Below are positions 1 to 5,291 of a stretch of DNA of 14,702 bases, in pieces. Position numbers and translations under genes: made by a program. The first letter of the stretch is position 1. Each line of letters opens with the position of its first letter. This DNA comes from an uncultured Eubacterium sp. (GTDB lineage Bacteria > Bacillota > Clostridia > Lachnospirales > Lachnospiraceae): assembly GCA_902475415.1 (NCBI GenBank), contig CABRZK010000025.1, positions 1-14,702 of the forward strand, given 5' to 3'. The notes beneath the pieces are model-generated. The model saw only the letters and a program-made list of their open reading frames with translations. It was not told where the DNA came from and made no database searches.

Positions 1-786
1 ACAGCCTTAGTGTTCGGACAGATGAATGAGCCACCTGGAGCACGTATGCGTGTGGCTGAGACAGGTCTGACTATGGCAGAGTATTTCCGTGATAAAGAGC
101 ATCAGGATGTATTGTTATTCATTGATAATATTTTCCGTTATGTACAGGCAGGATCTGAGGTATCCGCATTGCTTGGACGTATGCCTTCCGCTGTAGGTTA
201 TCAGCCGACACTGGCAAACGAAGTCGGTGAATTACAGGAGCGTATCGCTTCCACAAAAGAAGGTTCCGTTACATCCGTACAGGCCATCTATGTACCGGCC
301 GATGACTTGACGGACCCGGCTCCGGCTACCACATTTGCACATCTGGATGCAACTACCGTACTTTCCAGAAAGATCGTTGAGCAGGGTATTTACCCGGCTG
401 TTGATCCGCTGGAATCCAACTCCCGTATTCTGGAGCCGGATATCGTCGGTGAGGAGCATTACGAAGTTGCCCGTCGTGTACAGGAGATTCTGCAGAGTTA
501 CAAAGAGCTGCAGGATATCATCGCCATCCTTGGTATGGAAGAACTTTCCGAAGAGGATAAAACGACTGTATACCGTGCAAGAAAAATTCAGCGTTTCCTG
601 TCACAGCCTTTCCATGTAGCTGAGACATTTACCGGAATTCCTGGTAAATATGTACCGCTGGAAGAGACAGTCAAAGGTTTCAAAAAGATCATTGACGGTG
701 AGATGGATGAGTATCCGGAATGGGCATTTTTCAATGTCGGAACCATTGATGATGTCATTGAAAAAGCAAAGAACGGTAATCATTAG
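1..786 (+). CDS. atpD: F1F0 ATP synthase subunit beta (3' part; 5' end outside window)
   Basis: This is the catalytic beta subunit of the membrane-bound F1F0 ATP synthase, which interconverts ATP hydrolysis/synthesis and ion flow. The reading frame is open from base 1 and begins inside the gene (TALVFGQMNEPPGARMRV), so the GTG at 10 is not a real start. About 261 codons of a usual 460-470 are present. Visible family landmarks are the Walker B segment DVLLFIDNIFR, the conserved block around IYVPADDLTDPAPATTFAHL, and the DELSEED-type lever MEELSEED near the C-terminus. The Walker A loop lies upstream of the window. The stop is followed after 12 nt by atpC, the usual atp operon order. Nothing visible here separates H+ from Na+ coupling. 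Confidence 0.98.
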   Translation, partial: TALVFGQMNEPPGARMRVAETGLTMAEYFRDKEHQDVLLFIDNIFRYVQAGSEVSALLGRMPSAVGYQPTLANEVGELQERIASTKEGSVTSVQAIYVPADDLTDPAPATTFAHLDATTVLSRKIVEQGIYPAVDPLESNSRILEPDIVGEEHYEVARRVQEILQSYKELQDIIAILGMEELSEEDKTTVYRARKIQRFLSQPFHVAETFTGIPGKYVPLEETVKGFKKIIDGEMDEYPEWAFFNVGTIDDVIEKAKNGNH

Positions 787-798
787 TGAGGTGTGACT

Positions 799-1212
799 AT
801 GAGTACATTTCATTTAAAAATCATTGCATATGATAAGATTTTTTTCGATTCTGAGGCAGAATCCATCGTTCTGCCGGCCATCGATGGTGAAGTTCAGATT
901 CTGGCAAATCATGAGGAATGCGTCATTGCACTGAAAGAAGGCGAAGTGCGTATCGGAACCACTGACGGCAAGATGATTCCGGCCGTTTGCGGAAGTGGAT
1001 TTGCGGAAGTTAATTCCGACAATCAGGTGGAAATCCTGGTAGATACAATCGAACGTCCGGAAGAAATCGATGTCCGTCGTGCAAAAGAAGCCAAAGAGCG
1101 TGCAGAAGAACGTCTGCTTCAGCACAAGAGTCGTATGGAGTATTATCGCAATACCGCATCACTGGCCCGTGCAATGGCACGTCTGAAAGAAGCAAATAAA
1201 TATCGGCATTAG
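799..1212 (+). CDS. atpC: F1F0 ATP synthase subunit epsilon
   Basis: Epsilon is the central-stalk subunit that couples F1 to the c-ring and can inhibit ATP hydrolysis. The 137-residue product starts STFHLKIIAYDKIFFDSEAE, the typical N-terminal beta-sandwich, with the family motif LPAIDGEVQILANHE. It ends in a charged helical hairpin rich in Arg, Lys and Glu (roughly residues 90-137). The ATG at 799 is preferred over an in-frame GTG at 793 because GAGGTG sits about 6 nt upstream of 799 and would overlap the GTG start. It is the last gene of the atp operon. No strong terminator lies directly behind it; the first good one is at 1329-1363, inside the toxin-antitoxin locus, so atp transcripts may run into that locus. 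Confidence 0.97.
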   Translation: MSTFHLKIIAYDKIFFDSEAESIVLPAIDGEVQILANHEECVIALKEGEVRIGTTDGKMIPAVCGSGFAEVNSDNQVEILVDTIERPEEIDVRRAKEAKERAEERLLQHKSRMEYYRNTASLARAMARLKEANKYRH

Positions 1213-1259
1213 GACTGTAACAAGTTCTGGAGTTCTAAACATAATATTTCTTTGGAATA

Positions 1260-1288
1260 TTGAAAATAAATTTTGCATATGCTATAAT
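1260..1288 (+). promoter_or_regulatory. Consensus promoter of the short antitoxin RNA
   Basis: A TTGAAA -35 box (1260-1265) and a perfect TATAAT -10 box (1283-1288) are separated by exactly 17 nt. The predicted transcription start is about 1294-1295. No open reading frame with a ribosome binding site follows. Instead an intrinsic terminator comes only about 35 nt downstream, so the product should be a very short RNA. Confidence 0.8.
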
Positions 1289-1298
1289 GCCAATAGGC

Positions 1299-1326
1299 AA
1301 AACGATGTGAGTGTCCATGCAGACAC
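1299..1326 (+). repeat. Direct repeat DRa of the toxin-antitoxin locus
   Basis: This copy reads AAAACGATGTGAGT, one base, then TCCATGCA, and ends in GACAC. It shares a perfect 14-nt block and a perfect 8-nt block with DRb at 1474-1504. It lies in the antitoxin RNA. Confidence 0.85.
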
Positions 1327-1328
1327 GC

Positions 1329-1363
1329 AAAAAGCCTCGGAGGTTCCAGCTCCGAGGCTTTTT
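1329..1363. terminator. Shared bidirectional intrinsic terminator
   Basis: A perfect 14-bp stem (AAAAAGCCTCGGAG with CTCCGAGGCTTTTT) closes a 7-nt loop. The A-run on the left and the T-run on the right make it an intrinsic terminator on both strands. It ends the plus-strand antitoxin RNA and the minus-strand toxin mRNA, and is also the first strong terminator behind the atp operon. Confidence 0.92.
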
Positions 1364-1408
1364 TATTCCGTTTTGGCAAGGTGGATTATTCCCTTAGGCT
1401 GGCTACCG

Positions 1409-1495
1409 TTAATGATCTCTATCCAACCATTTGCGAATATAGTAGGCAACTACACTTGCCATGACAGAGACAAAAAACGATGTGAGTAAATCCAT
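1409..1495 (-). CDS. Small hydrophobic type I toxin peptide (Fst-like layout, 28 aa)
   Basis: The 28-residue peptide begins MDLLTSFFVSVMAS, continues VVAYYI as one membrane-spanning segment (about residues 3-20), and ends in a charged tail RKWLDRDH. Its start is fixed by a very strong ribosome binding site (AAAGGGGGTG) about 7 nt upstream. It stops about 45 nt before the bidirectional terminator. The layout of short hydrophobic helix plus charged tail, convergent short RNA, shared terminator and direct repeats matches the Fst/par type I toxin-antitoxin class. The primary sequence lacks the Fst-typical Pro-x-x-x-Gly core, so it should be treated as a separate family with the same architecture. 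Expected action is membrane depolarisation or disturbance when overproduced, which is inference. Very short ORFs of this kind are usually skipped by gene callers. Confidence 0.78.
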   Translation of the reverse strand: MDLLTSFFVSVMASVVAYYIRKWLDRDH

Positions 1496-1504
1496 GCAAT
1501 CACA
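1474..1504 (+). repeat. Direct repeat DRb, overlapping the toxin start codon
   Basis: This copy has the 14-nt block AAAACGATGTGAGT (1474-1487), AAA, then TCCATGCA (1491-1498) and a CACAC end. The complement of the toxin ATG (1493-1495) lies inside TCCATGCA. Antitoxin RNA pairing through DRa would therefore cover the toxin start codon. Confidence 0.85.
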
Positions 1505-1531
1505 CCCCCTTTCTGTACCTGTCTAGGGGTG
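1503..1531 (-). promoter_or_regulatory. 5' stem-loop that can hide the toxin ribosome binding site
   Basis: In the toxin mRNA leader, CACCCCT (1531 to 1525) can pair with AGGGGGTG (1510 to 1503) with one bulged base and a 14-nt loop. The 3' strand is the ribosome binding site. In pAD1 RNA I a comparable 5' structure represses fst translation, so a similar role is inferred here. Confidence 0.55.
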
Positions 1532-1542
1532 GTAGCTACAAT

Positions 1543-1570
1543 AGTATATCATAAAGTCGATGAACCAGAA
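1543..1570 (-). promoter_or_regulatory. Candidate toxin promoter
   Basis: On the minus strand a TATACT -10 box (1548 to 1543) lies 16 nt from a weak -35 match TTCTGG (1570 to 1565). A start near 1536 would give an mRNA of about 200 nt ending at the shared terminator, close to the size of pAD1 RNA I. The -35 box is poor, so confidence is limited. Confidence 0.4.
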
Positions 1571-1587
1571 TATATCTATATTTTTGA

Positions 1588-2565
1588 TTATACATAGTGT
1601 GAATCACGATATTTTCTGGCAGACATACCATTCTCCTGTTTGAAAATCCGACAGAAGTAATTATAGTCAGAAAATCCACATTGTTCGGAAATAACGGAAA
1701 CTGGAAGGTCGGTATCTGTCAATAGCGTCTGCGCATGCTGCAGGCGCATTTTTTTGATGTAACGGGCGATGCTGCAATGCAAAAACTGTTCGGAATATTC
1801 GTAGAGTTTTCGGCGGCTTAAGAGCAGATGCTCGCAGAGACGTTCTACGGATAAATCATCGGTAAGGTGTGACAGAATATAAGCATTGATGTTGTGTTCA
1901 AATTGCTGTTTCTCAATCGAAATCAGTTTTTTATACAGAATAGAGGAAATGCATGCTTCCATAATATTGGCAGCAGCATGAATCTGCATGTCGGAGATGC
2001 ATGGGATTTTTGCAGCATAGTGTTGCCAGTTGTCACAAGGGCTGCCAGTATGTGTGTGTATGATATCGATATTGGTTTTGGAATTCTGGATTCCAGGTGT
2101 ATTTTTTTCATCCGGGTTTGTTCCCACGTTGGGATTGTTTGTTATATTTTTTCGTGTTGCATATTTGTCAGGCGTATGCAGATGATAGGTATCAAATGCA
2201 TGTTTAATCAATGCCTGCAATTCGTCGGGGGTGGCGGCATTGGAAACCTGCCCCATCATAAGGTATCCGATGGTAAAACCATCGCTGATAATAGGTGCAG
2301 TAGCTTCGACCAGACCGGCATGGCATTTGTAGATGACACATTCCCCGGAAGCTTTGGCGGCAGCAAAGGAAGCCCGGTCGGAAGCATCACAGAGTGCAGC
2401 ACCTTCCGGGGAATTTTTGATACAGTTACAGAAAGGCTGTTCACCTGCGGGGTAACTGAAGATCCATTCGCCTTCCGGGTCATAGAGAGTGAGTGTCATA
2501 CCGGTTAAGTGGTGGAAGTCTTTTAATAATTGTTGCAGTTCTTTTTCGTTATAGTTTAATTTCAT
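1588..2565 (-). CDS. PocR-domain AraC-family transcriptional regulator
   Basis: This is a 325-residue cytoplasmic regulator. Residues about 8-130 form a PocR-type sensor with the family cysteines C46, C48, C59, C76 and C81 (PFCNCIK, AALCDAS, GECVIYKCHAGL). Residues about 228-325 are an AraC double helix-turn-helix (VERLCEHLLLSRRKLYEY, then VISEQCGFSDYNYFCRIFKQ). Between them, about residues 135-178 are a polar Asn/Thr-rich stretch not expected in a compact PocR fold. The ATG at 2565 is chosen because GAGG sits about 6 nt upstream; two in-frame ATGs further upstream (2577, 2592) lack one. The gene diverges from a MATE transporter, which is its likely target. PocR domains are known to sense small ligands, for example diols in PocR itself; the ligand here is unknown. 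Confidence 0.92.
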   Translation of the reverse strand: MKLNYNEKELQQLLKDFHHLTGMTLTLYDPEGEWIFSYPAGEQPFCNCIKNSPEGAALCDASDRASFAAAKASGECVIYKCHAGLVEATAPIISDGFTIGYLMMGQVSNAATPDELQALIKHAFDTYHLHTPDKYATRKNITNNPNVGTNPDEKNTPGIQNSKTNIDIIHTHTGSPCDNWQHYAAKIPCISDMQIHAAANIMEACISSILYKKLISIEKQQFEHNINAYILSHLTDDLSVERLCEHLLLSRRKLYEYSEQFLHCSIARYIKKMRLQHAQTLLTDTDLPVSVISEQCGFSDYNYFCRIFKQENGMSARKYRDSHYV

Positions 2566-2596
2566 GTCGATCCTCATTATAGAAACAATCATTCAT

Positions 2597-2665
2597 ACAA
2601 AAACTGTTACATCGTTATGATACATGAAAAAAAGTGCTTTTGCGATACGATTTTACAGTTTTTGT
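2597..2665. promoter_or_regulatory. Large dyad between the AraC regulator and the MATE gene
   Basis: ACAAAAACTGT (2597-2607), 3 nt, ATCGT (2611-2615) is mirrored by ACGAT (2647-2651), 3 nt, ACAGTTTTTGT (2655-2665). The two 19-nt arms match at 16 positions around a 31-nt centre. Its place in the divergent intergenic region suggests an operator for the neighbouring AraC-type regulator. No near-consensus promoter could be assigned with confidence in this roughly 300-nt region. Confidence 0.5.
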
Positions 2666-2733
2666 GCAGAAAATATCTATTTTTTTCTGACCATATAAAG
2701 TAAACTGAGTAATAGATAAAAAGGAGTGCAGAC

Positions 2734-2847
2734 ATGTACAGAAGAATATGGCATGTGCAAAACCGGTACAGGATTGATATTTGCCAGTTGTCAAGCATGC
2801 ATTATATGAAGCGCATTTCTCGGCAGGAATGCCGGAGAAATTCTTGA
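2734..2847 (+). CDS. Possible small leader ORF upstream of the MATE gene (37 aa)
   Basis: An ATG at 2734 has a good ribosome binding site (AAGGAG, 7-nt spacing) and opens a 37-codon frame ending at TGA 2845-2847, 19 nt before the MATE gene. The product begins MYRRIWHVQNRYRIDICQ and is strongly basic, with no recognisable domain or membrane segment. It could be a leader peptide for the transporter mRNA or a chance frame. A small imperfect hairpin (2817-2838, TCTCGGCA against TGCCGGAGA) lies at its 3' end. Confidence 0.3.
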   Translation: MYRRIWHVQNRYRIDICQLSSMHYMKRISRQECRRNS

Positions 2848-2866
2848 ATGATATGAAGGGGAAGGT

Positions 2867-4222
2867 ATGAGGATGAAGAAAGAAGTTATGGTGGATATGA
2901 CTTCCGGGCGTATTGCACCGCAGATTTTGAGGTTTGCGATGCCGGTGCTTCTGGGGTTAATTTTTCAGAGAATTTATAATTTTGCAGATTCTTATATTGT
3001 GGGGCATTTTTTAGGTGATAATGCACTGGCGGCCGTCAGTGTGGCCGGTGTCGGCATGTATCTGATGTTCTCATTAATTATTGGATTGACGACGGGCGTG
3101 ACGGTGGTTATGTCGCAGTATTATGGTGCAAAAGAAGAGGAAAAGGTGGTAAAAACATTTTTTTCCTCGATTTATATTGCATTGGGAATGACTGTGATCG
3201 TGACGGTAGTGGGTCTGCTGGTCACAAAGCCATTGCTGATCGTGTTGCAGACACCGTCAGAGGTACTGGATGAGGCAGTTTTATATCTGCGGCTGATCTG
3301 TGCGGGATGTATCGGAACGATGCTGTATAACTGGATTTCGGCGGTGCTTCGTTCGCTGGGAAATTCTGTTGTACCGTTAGTATTTCTGGGAATTTCAAGT
3401 CTGTTAAATATCGTATTTGATGTTTTATTTGTGGCTGTATTGCCTTTTGGCGTCGGCGGAGCTGCTTTTGCAACGGTGCTGGCACAGATCGTATCCGGTG
3501 TGGCCTGTCTGCTTTATGCATGGAAAATTCTGCCAATGCTGCGAATACAAAAAGAAAAACTGAAGCTGGATACTTATATCGGAAAGCAGATGCTGGTGTA
3601 TGGTCTCCCGGCAGCATTGCAGATGAGTATTATTTCTATTTCCGATATGACATTGCAGGCGGTGGTAAATACCTATGGAACAACACTTGTTGTGGCATAT
3701 GGTGTCTGTGTCAAGGTGGAAGGCCTTGGCATGCAGGTGGGAGATGCACTCGGAACGGCACTTGGAACATTTACCGGACAGAATACCGGGGCAAAAAATA
3801 TTCCGCGCATTAAGGCCGGATTTCGTACAACATTTTTACTGAATGTGGTCGGATATGCGATTGTTTCACCACTGATTTTTATTCTGGCACCTTGGATTAT
3901 GCGCCTGTTTACAGACAGTCAGGCAGCCATCGGATATGGCGTGGAATACATGCATATTTTTGCACCGTTTTTGATTGGGGTTGGCACACTGACGCTGTTC
4001 CATAATCTGCTTCGTGCGGTTGGTGATGTCAAGATTACAATCTGGATGGGAATCAGCGAGGTCATCACCCGAATTGGTTTTGCATTTTTATTCTCATATC
4101 TGTGGGGATATCAGGGACTCTGGTGGGTATCACCGCTTACCTGGTGGTGTGCGGCTGCGGTCGGTGGTATCCGATATCTCAGTGGTGTATGGAAGAAGAA
4201 AATCGAGGTTTCTGAGAAATAG
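2867..4222 (+). CDS. MATE family efflux transporter
   Basis: The 451-residue, complete, highly hydrophobic protein has about 12 predicted membrane helices in two related halves, the usual size and plan for MATE cation-driven drug/metabolite exporters. The N-terminus carries the family pattern APQILRFAMPVLLGLIFQ, then RIYNFADSYIVGHFLG and ALAAVSVAG. The second half begins near KQMLVYGLPAALQMSIISIS, followed by FTGQNTGAKN. The ATG at 2867 follows AAGGGG with 5-nt spacing; an alternative ATG at 2873 with GAAGG 7 nt upstream would shorten it by two residues. It diverges from the PocR/AraC regulator, suggesting ligand-induced efflux. Exported substrate and Na+ versus H+ coupling cannot be read from the sequence. 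Confidence 0.95.
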   Translation: MRMKKEVMVDMTSGRIAPQILRFAMPVLLGLIFQRIYNFADSYIVGHFLGDNALAAVSVAGVGMYLMFSLIIGLTTGVTVVMSQYYGAKEEEKVVKTFFSSIYIALGMTVIVTVVGLLVTKPLLIVLQTPSEVLDEAVLYLRLICAGCIGTMLYNWISAVLRSLGNSVVPLVFLGISSLLNIVFDVLFVAVLPFGVGGAAFATVLAQIVSGVACLLYAWKILPMLRIQKEKLKLDTYIGKQMLVYGLPAALQMSIISISDMTLQAVVNTYGTTLVVAYGVCVKVEGLGMQVGDALGTALGTFTGQNTGAKNIPRIKAGFRTTFLLNVVGYAIVSPLIFILAPWIMRLFTDSQAAIGYGVEYMHIFAPFLIGVGTLTLFHNLLRAVGDVKITIWMGISEVITRIGFAFLFSYLWGYQGLWWVSPLTWWCAAAVGGIRYLSGVWKKKIEVSEK

Positions 4223-4272
4223 AATTTGTGTGGAGATAGATAAAAATATATCTTCATGGACATGAAAATTTA

Positions 4273-4301
4273 TTGACTTTTTGAAAAACAAAAAATATAA
4301 T
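4273..4301 (+). promoter_or_regulatory. Near-consensus promoter ahead of a hairpin and the MATE relic
   Basis: TTGACT (4273-4278) and TATAAT (4296-4301) are separated by 17 nt, giving an expected start near 4308. It directly precedes the hairpin at 4311-4359, which would terminate the transcript after about 50 nt unless read through into the MATE relic at 4491. Confidence 0.7.
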
Positions 4302-4310
4302 AAAACACAT

Positions 4311-4359
4311 AAACGAGTAGCAATAACTGCGTAAATCCAGTTTTTGCTACTCGTTTTTT
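4311..4359 (+). terminator. Hairpin with U-tract: terminator, attenuator or tiny RNA
   Basis: A 13-bp outer stem (AAACGAGTAGCAA with TTGCTACTCGTTT) encloses an inner 5-bp stem (AACTG with CAGTT) and is followed by a T-run to 4359. It can end the upstream MATE transcript. Because a consensus promoter fires just before it, it may also act as an attenuator for the downstream gene or define an RNA of about 50 nt. Confidence 0.8.
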
Positions 4360-4427
4360 ATTTTACGGAAAATTTTTCAGATGCCCTGTAAAGGCACTTT
4401 GGTTCCTTTGCAGGATACTCCATGAAA

Positions 4428-4490
4428 TTTCCTGTAAAAGAACACATGTCATAAACATACTAAAAATTTTCAGAAAGAGGTTACAGGAAA
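4428..4490 (+). promoter_or_regulatory. Inverted repeat that can hide the ribosome binding site of the MATE relic
   Basis: TTTCCTGTAA (4428-4437) is perfectly complementary to TTACAGGAAA (4481-4490), which holds the ribosome binding site and ends on the base before the ATG at 4491. A second CCTGTAA lies at 4385-4391 and could compete for the same partner. This may be a leftover of leader-based translational control, or chance. Confidence 0.3.
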
Positions 4491-5194
4491 ATGGCAGAAA
4501 GTAACAAAATGAGAGAAATGCCAGTGAATAAGCTGATGATTCAGATGGGAATTCCGATGATCTTATCCATGGCATTGCAGGCCGTTTACAACATTGTAGA
4601 TAGTGCCTTTGTAGGAAATATGAGAGTCGGAAGTGAATCGGCATTGAATGCGCTGACACTGGTATTTATGCAACCGTTATCGGTCAGGTGGCATCGGCGG
4701 TATTATTGTTTATCTTCCACATGAAATTGAACAAAGAGTTTGCGCATGGCTTAAAATATATGAAACCGGATGGAAAAATCATCCGGGAAATCTATGAGAT
4801 CGGACTTCCGGCGATTATCGCACAAGCATTGATGTCCATCATGGTGTACGCAATGAATCTGATATTGAAATTCAATCCTTCCGCCCAGACAGCATATGGT
4901 TTGTTTTATAAGGTTCAGCAGTTTGTACTGTTTCTGGCTTTTGGTCTGCGAGATGCCATTACGCCGATCATTGCTTTTGCCCATGGTATGCAGAGCAAAA
5001 AACGAATTCAGGACGGCATTCGCTATGGAATTTTGTATACAATCGTATTGATGATTTTCGGTCTGGCAATCGCAGAACTATTCCCAAATGCATTTGCGAC
5101 ACTGTTTAACGCGGGTGCATCCAGAGAATACTTTATTACCGCTATGAGAATTATTTCTCTGAGTTTTTTGAGAAATCTCTGCATTGACATTTAA
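4491..5194 (+). pseudogene. MATE family transporter relic (internal deletion, frameshift, truncated C-terminus)
   Basis: The first segment (from 4491) encodes a normal MATE N-terminus: MPVNKLMIQMGIPMILSMAL, then AVYNIVDSAFVGN and ALNALTLVF. The frame then runs into unrelated residues and stops at 4724. A second frame, recognisable from about 4668, resumes at ATVIGQVASAVLLFIFHMKL, a block that normally lies some 120-130 residues later. About 390 bp are therefore missing, with a frame change at the junction near 4665-4670. The second segment continues through GLRDAITPIIAFAHG and ITAMRIISLSF but ends in RNLCIDI, lacking roughly the last 40-60 residues. It is a different MATE subgroup from the intact gene at 2867, so it is not a simple tandem copy. 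A functional product is very unlikely. Confidence 0.85.
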
Positions 5195-5242
5195 AGTGTG
5201 CTTTGTTATCATTGAATCCAGTGTGCAAAGCACACTTTTTTT
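5194..5242 (+). terminator. Intrinsic terminator behind the MATE relic
   Basis: A perfect 12-bp stem (AAGTGTGCTTTG with CAAAGCACACTT) and a T-run to 5242 begin on the last base of the relic's stop codon. It insulates the helicase gene from the region upstream. Confidence 0.88.
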
Positions 5243-5257
5243 CTGCAATTATGAGTA

Positions 5258-5263
5258 TATAAT
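5258..5263 (+). promoter_or_regulatory. Candidate -10 box of the helicase gene
   Basis: A perfect TATAAT lies 28 nt before the helicase start codon in a spacer already insulated by a terminator. The -35 region is a T-rich stretch belonging to the terminator tail, with no good TTGACA match, so this is a tentative assignment. Confidence 0.4.
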
Positions 5264-5291
5264 GATTGTCTTGTTTTAAGAAAGGAAATAT

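Larger units (their letters stand above)
1295..1364 (+). ncRNA. Putative antisense antitoxin RNA (about 70 nt)
   Basis: The predicted transcript runs from the promoter at 1260-1288 to the U-tract ending at 1364. Its 5' part carries direct-repeat copy DRa (1299-1326) and its 3' part is the terminator stem-loop. DRa matches DRb (1474-1504) in the same orientation, so this RNA is complementary to the minus-strand toxin mRNA over the toxin start codon and codons 3-7, as well as in the shared terminator. This is the arrangement of RNA II in the pAD1 par locus, whose RNA II is also about 65 nt. The transcript itself is inferred from promoter and terminator; the repeats and complementarity are read directly. 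Confidence 0.7.

Noticed and set aside
793..798. GTG at 793 as the atpC start
   Set aside because: It overlaps the ribosome binding site; the ATG at 799 has correct spacing and fits epsilon subunit N-termini.
1307..1489. 60-codon plus-strand frame through the toxin-antitoxin locus
   Set aside because: No ribosome binding site; it runs through the terminator hairpin and antisense to the toxin peptide. It is explained by the RNA locus.
1894..2508. 204-codon plus-strand frame opposite the AraC regulator
   Set aside because: It is antisense to a clear PocR/AraC gene, shows no family resemblance and has no supporting start signals.
4363..4455. Short minus-strand frame of 31 codons opposite the MATE leader, as a second hydrophobic toxin
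   Set aside because: No ribosome binding site, no convincing membrane segment, and the hairpin beyond it lacks a U-tract on the minus strand.
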